Assembly (NCBI GenBank): GCA_001941025.1
Contig: MSHE01000027.1
Location: forward strand, 15,298 to 79,297
DNA length: 64,000 nucleotides
Origin: Lachnospiraceae bacterium Zagget3
GTDB lineage: Bacteria > Bacillota_A > Clostridia > Lachnospirales > Lachnospiraceae
Direction: 5' to 3'
Each line of letters begins with the position of its first letter. Within the stretch, counting starts at the first letter, position 1. Under the pieces are notes generated by a model. It had not been told where the DNA came from. It ran no database searches and was given only the letters and a program-made list of their open reading frames with translations. Shown in pieces: positions 42,259 to 53,200 of this stretch. The position numbers were made by a program, and so were the translations under genes.

Positions 42259-44101
42259 ATCCGGCCGCGGTTGGTATAAAATATCCCGAGGCAGAAAAAG
42301 AAAGGGGGCTGTCCCGATTCTTCAGAGATCAAGAAGCATAGGACTGAGGAACAGAATATTGATCTTCCTGCTGGTCATCGGGATGACGTTATGCCTGCTC
42401 CCGCTTACCGTAGCGCGGGCGAACACCGACAGCGTCGCGATCTATGTGGGGTACTTTGGGACCACGTATGTAGAGATCGCGGATATGTCCAAAAGCGAGA
42501 TCGAGGAAGAGCTGGCGGGCTCCATGGTCGAAGACGTCTATTCCTCCATTGACAACGGCGGATACACCCGGTATAACCTGGCATACGGAGTGAAGCTGGA
42601 AGATCTGCTGGACTATGTCGGAATTGTCGTGGATGACATCAAGGAGATTTATTTTCACGGCGCGGACGGTTACTACAGAGGATTCGACAACCTGTTTGAG
42701 CCGCGGTACTATTTTCCTAATTTGGCGGTCGGCTATGACAGATTAAAACCGTCTGAGAGTGATGTGGATCTCATCACATCGAACTACTGGCGCGTGCCGA
42801 CCATCCTCGCTTTTGAGCAGAGCCTCATGCGAAATGAGGGCAAGGACTATGACGACGCGACGTACCGCGAGCAGTTGAGTGATTATAATTGTCTGCGGAT
42901 CGTGTTCGGGCAGACGACCTGGGACGAAATATCCACTTCCGACAGTGTATTTGACGTGGATTCCATTACCGTGATGTTGAAGGGGACTCCGCTGATAGCA
43001 GACGATGAGGTAAACCTGGAGTGGGGCGCCTCCCAACAGATTTCCTACCGGGTAAACTCCGGATTTAAAGCATTAAACGAGATGATAGAGAGCGGCCTTA
43101 AGTTTACCTCGGACAACCCCTCCGTGGTGCGGGTGGATTCCGACGGGACCATGCATGCGGTGGACGCCGGTACGGCGCATATCACGATTTATTATGACGA
43201 TCCGGACGGGGGAGGCACGCTCAGCAGCGATCCGATTACCGTGCGAGTAGGGGAAAAGCCGGCGGAACAGGAACCGGTACCGGGTGATCCGGGGGAAGAC
43301 AACCCGGACGAAGACAATCCGGACGAAGACAATCCGGGCGAAGAGGAGCCGGAACCCGACGAACCGGAGGAACCCGATGAGCCGGATGACGGGGAACCTG
43401 ATGAGGACGAGCCGGATGAGGAGAAAGATCTCTATCCCGATACGTTCGGAACAGACGACGGTACGGGAGGAGACAATTCCGGCACCGGGCTGCCCTCGAC
43501 GGAAGATTCGGGCATCAATGGAGACCAGACAGGCTCTGTGGAAGCGGGTGAGACCCCGGACGGCGGCACTACGGCCGCCACATCGATCCTGTCGCCCCTG
43601 TGGTCGGATCCGGCGGCGCAGGGAAGCGCGAATTCAGGAGATACAGAAGCCACTTTGTCGACGCAGCTGGAGTCGATAGAGGAAGAAAAGGAACAGGAAA
43701 CGGTCCTCATGGATACGTTGGAGCGCGTCGACCTCTCCTCACTCACCGAGGAACAGCGGGAACAGATTGAGGAGCTGATGGAAGAGGCCCGCCAGGAAGA
43801 GGACACAGAAGAGGAACTGCTGGAAGAAGCCCTTCTGGAAGAGGACGCGGCAGAGGGCCTGACGATAGAGCAGATGGATACGGACAGCCTCTCCAATGTA
43901 GAGGGGCTTGATGAGGGCGTATATCTGGCCATCGGCAATGTGGCCGGTGCCGGATCGGTAAGCGGGTCCGGCGGAAAAGCGCTTGAGGTCGAGGAGTGGA
44001 CGAATCAGGAAACCATCATTCTCATAATCAGTCTGGCGGTGATGTTCGCGATCGGTGTCATATACCGGATCGTGAAATTCAGGAAAGATACAGAAAGGTA
44101 A
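42248..44101 (+). CDS. 617-aa membrane-anchored SUOX-like/BIG2 surface protein
   Basis: Order: N-terminal signal helix (about 33-58), a SUOX-like domain (about 60-245, with YGVKLEDLLDYVGIVVDDIKE, FHGADGYYRGF and NCLRIVFGQTTWDE), an Ig-like BIG2 domain (about 250-335, NPSVVRVDSDGTMHAVDAG), a long acidic Pro-Asp-Glu linker (about 340-400), a helical charged region, and a C-terminal membrane helix (about 590-610) with a basic tail. It is thus held in the membrane with its domains in the wall. The ATG at 42248 overlaps the previous gene by 11 bp and has no clear ribosome site; AAAGGGGG lies near 42301 without a standard start codon after it, so the true start is uncertain. Confidence 0.75.
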   Translation: MWSKSGRGWYKISRGRKRKGAVPILQRSRSIGLRNRILIFLLVIGMTLCLLPLTVARANTDSVAIYVGYFGTTYVEIADMSKSEIEEELAGSMVEDVYSSIDNGGYTRYNLAYGVKLEDLLDYVGIVVDDIKEIYFHGADGYYRGFDNLFEPRYYFPNLAVGYDRLKPSESDVDLITSNYWRVPTILAFEQSLMRNEGKDYDDATYREQLSDYNCLRIVFGQTTWDEISTSDSVFDVDSITVMLKGTPLIADDEVNLEWGASQQISYRVNSGFKALNEMIESGLKFTSDNPSVVRVDSDGTMHAVDAGTAHITIYYDDPDGGGTLSSDPITVRVGEKPAEQEPVPGDPGEDNPDEDNPDEDNPGEEEPEPDEPEEPDEPDDGEPDEDEPDEEKDLYPDTFGTDDGTGGDNSGTGLPSTEDSGINGDQTGSVEAGETPDGGTTAATSILSPLWSDPAAQGSANSGDTEATLSTQLESIEEEKEQETVLMDTLERVDLSSLTEEQREQIEELMEEARQEEDTEEELLEEALLEEDAAEGLTIEQMDTDSLSNVEGLDEGVYLAIGNVAGAGSVSGSGGKALEVEEWTNQETIILIISLAVMFAIGVIYRIVKFRKDTER

Positions 44102-44110
44102 ATTGATTCT

Positions 44111-44773
44111 ATGATTACAGGACTTTTGAGCGATACCCTGCGTACGATCGTAAACGCGCTAAACTACCCCGTGATCGCGATCCTGCTGGCTTTTATTGTG
44201 GTGATCCTTGTGCTGTTGGGGAGTCTGATCGCGGAGGTCTTTACGGAGCGCAGGCATCTGAAAGTGAAGCTGCCCCGGCTGGTGGATGAGCTGAACCGGG
44301 AGGACTGTTCTACCCGGGAGACGATCCAGAACAGCGGACTCTTAAAGTGCCAGAAGGAGATCCTGGTGGAGCTTACGAAACATCCGGACATCACACCGAC
44401 CATGCGCGAGGCCATGGCGCTGCGTCTCCTGGAGGAGGAGCAGCAGAGGCGGAAGAACACGGTGACCATCACGGACTGGATCGCCCGGATCGCTCCCATG
44501 GTGGGTTTAATGGGCACCCTGATCCCGTTGGGACCGGGTCTGGTCGCTCTGGGGCAGGGCGATACCTATACGCTGTCCAATTCGCTGCTGACGGCGTTTG
44601 ACACGACGGTCGCCGGTTTGGTAGTCGCGGCGATCGCGCTGCTGATCTCCACGATACGGAAGAGCTGGTACAGCCAGTACATGTCCGTTCTGGAGTCCCT
44701 TGTAGAATGTGTATTGGAGGTGGAGGCGAGAGATGCTGAGAAAGAATCGCAGACGGTTCGCGACATCCTTTGA
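44111..44773 (+). CDS. ExbB/TolQ/MotA-family proton-channel protein
   Basis: 220 aa with three membrane helices: about 17-42, 122-147 and 158-183. The diagnostic core is IARIAPMVGLMGTLIPLGPG followed by SLLTAFDTTVAGLVVAAIALL, as in ExbB and TolQ. A cytoplasmic helical domain (45-118) separates the first and second helices. In Gram-negatives such proteins form a pentamer around ExbD and use the proton gradient to do work across the envelope. Here the host is a monoderm. It overlaps the DUF2149 gene by 41 bp, so the two should form one complex. Confidence 0.85.
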   Translation: MITGLLSDTLRTIVNALNYPVIAILLAFIVVILVLLGSLIAEVFTERRHLKVKLPRLVDELNREDCSTRETIQNSGLLKCQKEILVELTKHPDITPTMREAMALRLLEEEQQRRKNTVTITDWIARIAPMVGLMGTLIPLGPGLVALGQGDTYTLSNSLLTAFDTTVAGLVVAAIALLISTIRKSWYSQYMSVLESLVECVLEVEARDAEKESQTVRDIL

Positions 44774-45068
44774 TCAGGACGAAGAAGTCAACCCCATGGG
44801 GGGATTGAGCAATCTGGCCGATGCCATGCTGGTGCTGGCTGTAGGATTGATGATTGCGCTGCTTGCAGCGTGGGATGTGGATATCGTAAACAATGAGCCG
44901 GCCACCGTTGATGTGAACACGGAGGAGGCCAGCGAGCTGGATGAATATGAAGACCTGTACGCAAACATCGATGAGAGCGAAGAGGTGGAACGTGACGACG
45001 AAGGCCTCGTGGAATACGGCACGGTGTACATCGACGAGGATGGCAATCTGTATGTGTTGGAAAACTGA
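44733..45068 (+). CDS. DUF2149 protein, ExbD/TolR-like partner
   Basis: 111 aa: basic cytoplasmic N-terminus ([13 protein letters not shown]), one membrane helix (about 27-47), and an acidic extracytoplasmic tail. The helix starts [20 protein letters not shown], which closely follows the ExbD/TolR pattern (N-x-TPL-D-VMLVLL), placing Asp30 at the proton-carrying aspartate. It lacks a folded periplasmic domain of normal ExbD size. ATG at 44733 follows GGAGGCGAG and lies within the end of the ExbB-like gene. Confidence 0.8.
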   Translation: MLRKNRRRFATSFDQDEEVNPMGGLSNLADAMLVLAVGLMIALLAAWDVDIVNNEPATVDVNTEEASELDEYEDLYANIDESEEVERDDEGLVEYGTVYIDEDGNLYVLEN

Positions 45069-45094
45069 CAGAAGATAAAGGAAAGGGAAAAAAC

Positions 45095-48000
45095 ATGAGA
45101 AAACAGGGGGCAAAACTGTTATCCATACTGCTGGCTGCGGCCATGGTGTTCGGCTTAAGCGGCATGACGGCTTTCGCGGCACAAAACGGAGAGGACACTT
45201 CTTCCGAACCGGTTGTACTCGCGAATGACAGCGCTTACGCGGACATCCCCGTATATCATAACGGGACACTTGTCGCGACCATCGAGGGGAGCGCGTTCGA
45301 AGCGGCACAGGAGGCCGCTCCGGAACAGACTTTTGAATATACTTCCGGAGCGGGCGGCGATACCTCCGTTACCGCAAAATTTGTCTCGATCGAGGAGCTG
45401 CTGGGTGACAATCATCCGGAAGAAGACTGCGGGATCGCCATCGCGTCATCGGGTGCCACAAACAGCGGAACCGCGATCCTGGAGTGGGGCGCAGCCTATA
45501 TGTACTATGATACGGAGAACGGCTACTACCGTTCCGCCGTGAACGGGTCCCGGGGCGGTCTCTGGATTGCCGACATGACCGGCATCATTCTGGGGCATCT
45601 GTATGAGGGATCCAAGTGCTCGATCTGCGGCGCCGCGAACCCGGACTACGAGGGCGGCGGGGAAGTCGGATCCTATACACCGGATGTCGAATGGTATAAC
45701 ACGGAGGATACGACATTCCTGCTGTCCAGCGCGGAAGAGCTTGCGGGCCTTTCCGCGATCGTAAACGGCGAAAAGCCGGTGAACAAAGCGGGAGAGGTGA
45801 TCGAACAGGACTCTTTCCGCGGAAAGACCATTTATCTTGAAGATGACATTTCCATGAATGAGAAAGACTCCGTCCAATGGAGTTACAAATACACCGACAC
45901 GGAAGGCGCCAGCGCGGTCACCACCACGGTGACGCTGGGCAGCGACGTGAAAGCCTTTACACCCATCGGCAACATGAGACTCAACGAGGATGGATCCGTG
46001 GTTGACGATACCTATGCCTTCGAGGGAACTTTTGACGGTCTGGGCTGCACGATCGAGAATCTCTACGTCACAGGCGAGGACGGGTATCTGGGTCTGTTCG
46101 GCGCTGTTGGCAGAACGGATAAAGCCGGCGAGACCGGCTATGGCGTGGTGGAGGACTTCACCCTGACCGGCGTGGTCGAGTGTACCGGCGGATCTTCCGC
46201 CGATGGCGATCAGAAGGACTTTGTCGGTGCTGCCTGTGCCAAGTTAAATGCCGGCGGCACGATCCAGGACATCACCAACTACGCGGTCGTGGAAGCCCCC
46301 TGCACGGATAACGTGGGCGGCATCGTGGGGTTTGCCGGCACGCCCGCTTTGCTCAACGGCAATTCGACAACCAATCCCAGCTACAGCGCCAATCCTTCCG
46401 GATACAATACGTTTGTGCTCCGCTGCAGCAATCATGCCACGATCCACGGCTATTACAAGCAGGGCGGCATCGTGGGCGAGAATGCCGCGACTGTCGAGTA
46501 CTGTTATAACACCGGTTGGATCCTGCCGCACGCGACCTATGTCAATGGCGGCTGGGGCGGGATTGTTGGGCGCAATGGCAACAACAACGTCGCGGCGGAA
46601 GAGTCCGTCGTCGCCTACTGCTATAATACCGGTACGATCTCGAACAACGGGTATAATGATATTTACAGCGCTACGGTCAAGGGCTATGCCGGAATCGTGG
46701 GGCAGAACTTTGGCGGACACGGGAAAAACGAGGTCCATAACTGTTACAATATCGGAGCCATTCCGGAAGGATACGATCGATACAATTCCATTTTGTCCGG
46801 ACCGCCGGAGGAGGCCTGTGTCGCCGTGATCTATAACAATTATTCCCTGATCTCCGATGACATTCACAACTGGCCGACGTCCTCCGTGGAGGAGACCGGC
46901 ATTCAGGTCTCCGAGACGGACTTCAGAAAGACGACGTATGGAGAGAATGACATTCTGACCTGTCTGGGCCCCTATTTTGTGGCAGACTCACAGACAGAGC
47001 CGATAAACGATGGGTATCCGGTGCTCTGGTGGCAGACGGGGGAGACCACCGAGTCGACCATCGAGAGTCTGGACATTGTGAATGGACCCGATAAGACAGC
47101 GTATGTCGAGGGGCAGTACTTTGATCCCACCGGCATGGTGGTCATTGCCAAGTACAGCAATGGGGTCCAGGAACTGGTCGATCCCAATGCCGGTCTCTAT
47201 GACGGCACGTGGTATCAACGTGACAACGGTTATTCCTTTAAACTGGATCCGTTGGAAAGCAGTGACAGCACGATCACGATTGAATACAAAGGCCAAAAGG
47301 CGGAATTGACGATCTCGGTGGCGGAGTCCGAACTGACGGATCTTGTGATCACGACGCCGCCCACCAAGACGGTCTACGACGTGGGAGAATCCTTCGATCC
47401 CGCCGGGATGGTCATTACAGCGGAGCTCAACGACGGAGAAGTCACAAGAAAGCTGGCTGAGGAGGAATATACGGTCGATCCGGACGGCCCGCTGACTCTG
47501 GATGATAATTCTGTCACGATCCGCTATACGTTTAAAGACATCACCTTGCGCGTGACGCAGAATATCAGTGTTTTATACAGCCCGGGAAAAGACTCGGAGG
47601 GACGCTATATGCTGGGCACGGCCGCGGAACTGGAGTGGTTCGCGGACCAGGTCAATTCCCAGGGCAATACCGAAATCGACGCGATCCTGACAGCCGATAT
47701 CGATATTTCCGGGTCGGAGAACTTTGCTCCCATCGGGAAATACCCCGCTCCTTTCCGGGGATCCTTTGACGGGGGCGGGTACTCGGTCACTGTGGACATT
47801 GACATGTCCGACAACCATGACAGCGGTACCAGCCGACGGAATCCTTCCGGCGTGATCGGTTATATGATCGACGGAGCGGTCAGCAATCTGACGGTCTACG
47901 GCACCGTGACCGGGCCTGCGGACGTGGCCGGTGTTGTGGGCTACGCGAACGGCGGCAGCGTCACCAACTGTGTCAATTACGCGACGGTGACGATCAACGG

Positions 48001-50062
48001 CCAGGAGTGCGGCGGCGTGGTCGCCTATGCCGCGGAGAATACGGTGATCGCGGACTGCGTCAATTATGGCACGGTTACCGGACAGAACTATTCGGGCGGC
48101 GTGGCAGGCTATGTGGATCAGAACTGTTCCGTCACCAACTGCGTGAACAAGAATTCCATCATCGGAAACATGTATGTGGGTGGTGTGGCAGGCTATGTGT
48201 ATCAGAGCAGTACGGTTGCCACCTGCGGGAATGAAGGCGATGTCAGCGTGACAGATCCGACGAAAACCAACCATGATGTAGGAGGCATCGCCGGATATTC
48301 CGCCTCCAATATCTCCGACTGTTACAATAAGGGGGATGTCGTGGGAAATTATCGCGTGGGCGGCATCGTCGGCGATTTGGCTGCGGCAACGGTCGACAGC
48401 TGCTATAACACCGGAACGATTACCGCGGCTACCGAAAACGACACCGTTACTTACGCGGCCGGGGGAATTATCGGATATTGCCCGGGGAAGAGCGGTGCCG
48501 CAAATACCTATACCAACATTTTTAACACCGGAACGGTCTCAGCGGCGCATGCCGGCGCGCTGATCGGATGCAGCGGCACGAGAGATCTCACCATTTCCAA
48601 CGGGTATTATCTGACGGGTACCGCGGAGGAGCCCTATCTGGAAAACACAGGGCTTGTGACGGCGGAGAACGTGGCGTCCAAGACAGCCGAAGAGATCGCG
48701 TCCGCCGATTTCCTGGAACTGCTGACCAGCGAGGGCGGCACTTTTAAGAAGGGCTGCGCGCATCCCCTGCTGATCTGGGAGGAGGATGCGACGCACACCT
48801 GGGGTGAGGCCGAGTGGACATGGAGCGAGGATTACAGCAGCGCCGCGGTCTCCCGGACCTGCACGGTCTGCGGCGAAACGGAAACGGTCGAGGCAGCCGT
48901 TTCCTCCGTGGTTACGAAAGAACCCACAGAGGACGAGGCCGGTGAGACGGTCTATACCGCAACTGCAGCGTTTGATGACGGCACAGAGGTAACGGATACC
49001 AAAACCGAGACGATCCCGCCCCTTGGCAGCACGACCGAAAAGGAAGCCCTGGAGAAAGAGATGGAAGAGGTGGAAGCATTAAATGAGGATGCCTATACGG
49101 CGGACAGCTGGGCAGCGCTCGAAGAGGCGCTCGCCGCCGCAAAGACGGTTGTGAATGATCCGGACGCGACCGCGGAAGAGGTCGAGGCGGCTCTGGAAGC
49201 GTTAAAGACCGCAAAGGACAATCTGGTTGAGAAGAACGAAGAACCCGAACCGGAACCCGAACCCGAGCCGGAGCCGGAACCGGAACCCGACCCGGGTCCG
49301 GGACCCGGAGAGTATTATGACGGCGTGGTCAAGGTGAACGGCACATGGTGTTATTACATCGACAATGTCTTCCAGGCGGATTATACCGGCGTCGCGGATG
49401 TAAAAAATGAGAATGGCTGGTGGTATATCAAGAATGGGTATGTGGACTTTTCCGCCAACACCGTGGCCAAGAACAAAAACGGCTGGTGGTACGTGGAAGG
49501 CGGTAAGGTGAATTTCAATTACACCGGCGTCTCGAATTACAAGAATGAAAATGGCTGGTGGTACATCGCGGGCGGCAAAGTGGATTTCTCCGCCAACACC
49601 GTGGCCAAGAACAAGAATGGCTGGTGGTACGTGACTGGCGGAAAAGTGCAGTTCGGCTATACCGGCGTCGCGAATTATAAGAACGCGAACGGCTGGTGGT
49701 ACATCGCGGGCGGCAAAGTGGATTTCTCCGTCACCACCGTGGCCAAGAACAACAACGGCTGGTGGTACGTTAAGGGCGGCAAGGTTGATTTTTCTGCCAA
49801 CACGGTAGCCAAGAATAAAAACGGCTGGTGGTATGTGACGGGCGGGAAAGTGCAGTTCGGCTACACGGGCGTCGCGAACTACAAGAACGCGAATGGCTGG
49901 TGGTATATTAAGGGTGGCAAAGTCGACTTTGGCTTTATCGGGATCGCGTCAAACAAGAACGGCACCTGGTATGTACGGAACGGCAAAGTGCAGTTCAGTT
50001 ATACCGGCACCGTGACGTATGGCGGCAGAACCTACCATGTAAGAGGCGGAAAAGTGAGCTGA
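45095..50062 (+). CDS. Giant wall-binding protein 1 (1655 aa): SUOX-like, GLUG, Ig-like, FIVAR, wall repeats
   Basis: Signal peptide 1-29 (ends MTAFAA). Then a SUOX-like module (about 50-165), a CSIC-G knuckle (~173), a first GLUG-repeat beta-helix (about 195-640; N-x-G-x-I-x-G-I-V-G patterns), two Big_3 Ig-like domains (about 654-745 and 746-828), a second GLUG block (about 828-1205), a [10 protein letters not shown]...CTVCG segment (about 1232-1310), one FIVAR helical repeat (about 1312-1378), a Pro-Glu linker, and wall-binding repeats of the NGWWY type to the end. No LPXTG. It is secreted and held at the wall by the C-terminal repeats. It lies 26 bp after DUF2149 with AAAGGAAAGGG. Confidence 0.85.
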   Translation: MRKQGAKLLSILLAAAMVFGLSGMTAFAAQNGEDTSSEPVVLANDSAYADIPVYHNGTLVATIEGSAFEAAQEAAPEQTFEYTSGAGGDTSVTAKFVSIEELLGDNHPEEDCGIAIASSGATNSGTAILEWGAAYMYYDTENGYYRSAVNGSRGGLWIADMTGIILGHLYEGSKCSICGAANPDYEGGGEVGSYTPDVEWYNTEDTTFLLSSAEELAGLSAIVNGEKPVNKAGEVIEQDSFRGKTIYLEDDISMNEKDSVQWSYKYTDTEGASAVTTTVTLGSDVKAFTPIGNMRLNEDGSVVDDTYAFEGTFDGLGCTIENLYVTGEDGYLGLFGAVGRTDKAGETGYGVVEDFTLTGVVECTGGSSADGDQKDFVGAACAKLNAGGTIQDITNYAVVEAPCTDNVGGIVGFAGTPALLNGNSTTNPSYSANPSGYNTFVLRCSNHATIHGYYKQGGIVGENAATVEYCYNTGWILPHATYVNGGWGGIVGRNGNNNVAAEESVVAYCYNTGTISNNGYNDIYSATVKGYAGIVGQNFGGHGKNEVHNCYNIGAIPEGYDRYNSILSGPPEEACVAVIYNNYSLISDDIHNWPTSSVEETGIQVSETDFRKTTYGENDILTCLGPYFVADSQTEPINDGYPVLWWQTGETTESTIESLDIVNGPDKTAYVEGQYFDPTGMVVIAKYSNGVQELVDPNAGLYDGTWYQRDNGYSFKLDPLESSDSTITIEYKGQKAELTISVAESELTDLVITTPPTKTVYDVGESFDPAGMVITAELNDGEVTRKLAEEEYTVDPDGPLTLDDNSVTIRYTFKDITLRVTQNISVLYSPGKDSEGRYMLGTAAELEWFADQVNSQGNTEIDAILTADIDISGSENFAPIGKYPAPFRGSFDGGGYSVTVDIDMSDNHDSGTSRRNPSGVIGYMIDGAVSNLTVYGTVTGPADVAGVVGYANGGSVTNCVNYATVTINGQECGGVVAYAAENTVIADCVNYGTVTGQNYSGGVAGYVDQNCSVTNCVNKNSIIGNMYVGGVAGYVYQSSTVATCGNEGDVSVTDPTKTNHDVGGIAGYSASNISDCYNKGDVVGNYRVGGIVGDLAAATVDSCYNTGTITAATENDTVTYAAGGIIGYCPGKSGAANTYTNIFNTGTVSAAHAGALIGCSGTRDLTISNGYYLTGTAEEPYLENTGLVTAENVASKTAEEIASADFLELLTSEGGTFKKGCAHPLLIWEEDATHTWGEAEWTWSEDYSSAAVSRTCTVCGETETVEAAVSSVVTKEPTEDEAGETVYTATAAFDDGTEVTDTKTETIPPLGSTTEKEALEKEMEEVEALNEDAYTADSWAALEEALAAAKTVVNDPDATAEEVEAALEALKTAKDNLVEKNEEPEPEPEPEPEPEPEPDPGPGPGEYYDGVVKVNGTWCYYIDNVFQADYTGVADVKNENGWWYIKNGYVDFSANTVAKNKNGWWYVEGGKVNFNYTGVSNYKNENGWWYIAGGKVDFSANTVAKNKNGWWYVTGGKVQFGYTGVANYKNANGWWYIAGGKVDFSVTTVAKNNNGWWYVKGGKVDFSANTVAKNKNGWWYVTGGKVQFGYTGVANYKNANGWWYIKGGKVDFGFIGIASNKNGTWYVRNGKVQFSYTGTVTYGGRTYHVRGGKVS
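49310..50060 (+). repeat. Wall-binding repeat array in giant protein 1
   Basis: Roughly ten 23-residue units with the pattern NGWWYI-x-GGKVDF, in alternating pairs ([20 protein letters not shown] / [18 protein letters not shown]). DNA between units is nearly identical in places. Confidence 0.85.
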
Positions 50063-50088
50063 TTCCTCACGATTCTATTTAAGGGCAG

Positions 50089-50126
50089 CGGGTTTGGCAG
50101 AAAAGCCAGACCCGTTCCCGTTTCTC
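50089..50126 (+). terminator. Terminator after giant protein 1
   Basis: CGGGTTTGGC (50089-50098), loop AGAAAA, GCCAGACCCG (50105-50114), then TTCCCGTTTCT. Confidence 0.65.
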
Positions 50127-50153
50127 TTGGAGCCTCAGAATATAAAGGGAAAA

Positions 50154-50182
50154 TTGACTATTCAGGGAGGTTGATATAAAAT
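50154..50182 (+). promoter_or_regulatory. Promoter of giant protein 2
   Basis: TTGACT (50154-50159) and TAAAAT (50177-50182), 17-bp spacer, with an AT-rich leader of about 80 nt to the ATG. Confidence 0.72.
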
Positions 50183-50270
50183 ATAAAAAGATGTTATTTT
50201 TTCAAAGAGATAACGTAATTATCAGGTAAGACGATATAGAAGCACGTGAATCAAAAAGGAGGGGATACAA

Positions 50271-53200
50271 ATGAAAAGGCTTTCTAAGAAACTTTTGACT
50301 TTACTGTTGGCTGCAGCAATGGTCTTTAGCTTAAGCGGCATGACAGCGTTTGCGGAGGAAGCGGATGACGCGGCCGCACAGGACGTTGCAACGCTCGCCG
50401 CGGAGGGAGAGTACGAGCCGAATTATGACTGGTATACGAACGGGATTTCTCCTTACGAGATCAGCACCGCGGAGGAGTTGGCGGGGCTGTCCGATATCGT
50501 AAACGGCACGGCTGATGGCATCGATCAGGATTCTTTCTCGGGCAAGACGATCCAGCTCATGGAAAATATCAACATGAATGAGGATGCCCCTGTGACGTAT
50601 ACCTGCGAGGATAACGCAGGGGTGGTTGACATTGAGGTGAGTACCAGCGCAGCTACGTGTGCCTTTACTCCCATCGGCAACATGCGATTCAACGAGGATG
50701 GCTCGAAGGCATCCGGATACGCATTCGAAGGCACCTTCGAGGGCAATGGAAAAACGATCAGCAATCTGTATGTCACAGGCGAGGACGGTTATCTGGGCCT
50801 GTTTGGTGTTGTGGGAAGCATAGACGGCGAGGAGGGAGTCGGCCTTGTGGAGGACTTTACGGTGAGCGGCGTAGTACAGTGCACCGGCGGCACAGCCGCA
50901 ACCAATGGTCAAAAGGACTTCGTAGCCGGAGCCGTTGGCAAGCTGAATGCCGGTGCTACCATTCAGGACGTGACCAATGAGGCGTTGGTCGATGCGCCGT
51001 ACACTGAGAACGTGGGCGGTATCGTAGGATTTGCCGGCACCCCGGTCAATATGGGTTATGCCAACAATAAATCCGGGTACAATACGTTTGTGCTTTGCTG
51101 TGAAAACAAGGCGCCGGTCCGTGGCTATTATAAAGTGGCCGGCATCGTCGGCGAAGTTGCCGCGACAGTCAAGTATTGCTGCAACAGCGGCTGGATCATG
51201 GCCCGTCGAAGCTCTGGAAGAGTAACAGGGATAGGCGGAATCGTTGGCCGGAACGGCAACAACAACGATCCGGTTGAAGAATCTGTAGTTGCCTATTGTT
51301 ACAATACCGGCATGATCACGAACAATGGTCGAAATGACGATTCTGCCACCAACACGATTCAGGGCTATGCCGGGATCGCCGGAGCCGCCATGGGCGGTGA
51401 CGGGCACAATGAGGTCTACAACTGCTATAATATTGGTGCCATTCCGAAAGGATTTCAGGAGCACAATTCCATTGCGAGCAACGTGGAAGATGCCGCTTCT
51501 GTGGCGATTCGCAATAATTATTCCCCGAAGGACTCCACCGATATATACAACTCCAGCGAACTGGAGGTGGAAACCGGCATTGAGATCGCGAGCGACGATT
51601 TCAAAGTGACGACGAACGAAGTCGGAGACATTCTGACCAATCTGGGCGCTTACTTTGTGGCGGATGAAGAGAACGCAAACGGAGGATACCCGATCCTCTT
51701 CTGGCAGGCGGGGAAGAAAGAGCCGACGCTGACAGGACTGAAGATTGAAACACCGCCCACCAAGACAACTTATAATGGGGAAGTCTTTGATCCCACCGGC
51801 ATGGTAGTCCTTGCGACTTATAGTTATGGTGATGACACGACGGTAGAGGCTCAGATTCAGCCGGCCTATGCTACGTACAACGGCGAGGAGTATACTCTGT
51901 CCGATGGTTATGAATATACAACAGAACTGCTGGAGTCCACGGACGAGAGCGTTACCATCAGCTTCGGGGGATTCGAAGTAGCGCAGCCGATTAATCAGGG
52001 AGATACTGAGCCGAGCACGGATGGCATCACAATCGTGAACAACGGCACGACGAGTGTACTCTCCTATGAGGAGATCGACACGGCCATCGCCGCCGCGGGT
52101 ACAGAGACGTTTACTCGTGGCAATACTTCGGTCACTGCGCAGTTTGTCCTGATCAGCGATTTGATTGGAATCAGTGACGATTTCTGCAGTTATACCATAA
52201 CCAGTTCCGATGGCACTACGTTTACCGGATCGCCGACAGACACCTATCTGTACAAGACGGATGAAGGGGAGTACCGGACCGCAGTGAACGGCTCTGCCGG
52301 AAGATATTGGCGCGACAATCCGACCACCATCGAAGTGGTCACCGCACATACCTGGGGCGATGTGGAATGGACCTGGGCAGACGATTACAGCAGTGCTACC
52401 GCCTCCCGGACCTGCACGGTCTGTGACGTGACGGAGACTGTCGATGCGGTGATCACATCCGAACATATCGATCCGACGGAGGATACGGCAGGTGCGGACA
52501 GAAACACTGCCACGGCGACATTCAGCGACGGCACAACGGCGACAGCCACCAAGAATGTGAAGTTTTATCCTGCCACCGGCTCCATTCAGATCGTGCTGAA
52601 TAAGGGGGAAGACAACACGACGGAAAGCGAGCTTACTTATGCCGCGATCAATGCACTCATTGATACGACAGATCCGCAGACCTTTACCTATAGGTCCGGC
52701 AGCAATGATAACGAGGTGATTGCGGTGTTTGTCCCGATCACCGACCTGCTGGATATTGAGGCAGATGACTTCTGCTGTTATCATGTGATCGCCGAAGGAG
52801 ACGGGTTTGAGATGTATCTTCCTACGCGTACATATATGTATCTGCATGACGAAAACTTGCAATATCGTACTGCGGTGAATGGTTCCAATGGAAACATGTG
52901 GGTATACTCTCCGACCTACATCGAAGTGCGTTATCTGCATAGCTGGGGCACGCCCGAGTGGACCTGGAGCGGGGATTACAGCAGCGCGTCTGCTACGGTT
53001 ACCTGCCATGTCGATAGTGGACGTGGTGATGAGGTATGCGGAAAAACGGAGACCGTCGAGGCGGTTATCACCAGCGAAACGACGGAGCCGACCGCTACGA
53101 AGCCCGGAGAGACCGTCTATACCGCCACCGCAACGTTAAGTGACGGGCAGGTCGTAACGGACACCCAGACCGTGGCCATTCCGGCAACGGAGGACGGTTC

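Noticed and set aside
49400..50000. Regular repeats that could suggest CRISPR
   Set aside because: They are coding wall-binding repeats, with no unique spacers and no cas genes.
50331..53009. 892-aa open frame on the minus strand
   Set aside because: It is antisense to giant protein 2, has no ribosome site, signal or family resemblance, and the plus-strand protein has clear domains. Biased codon use in the repeats keeps the frame open.
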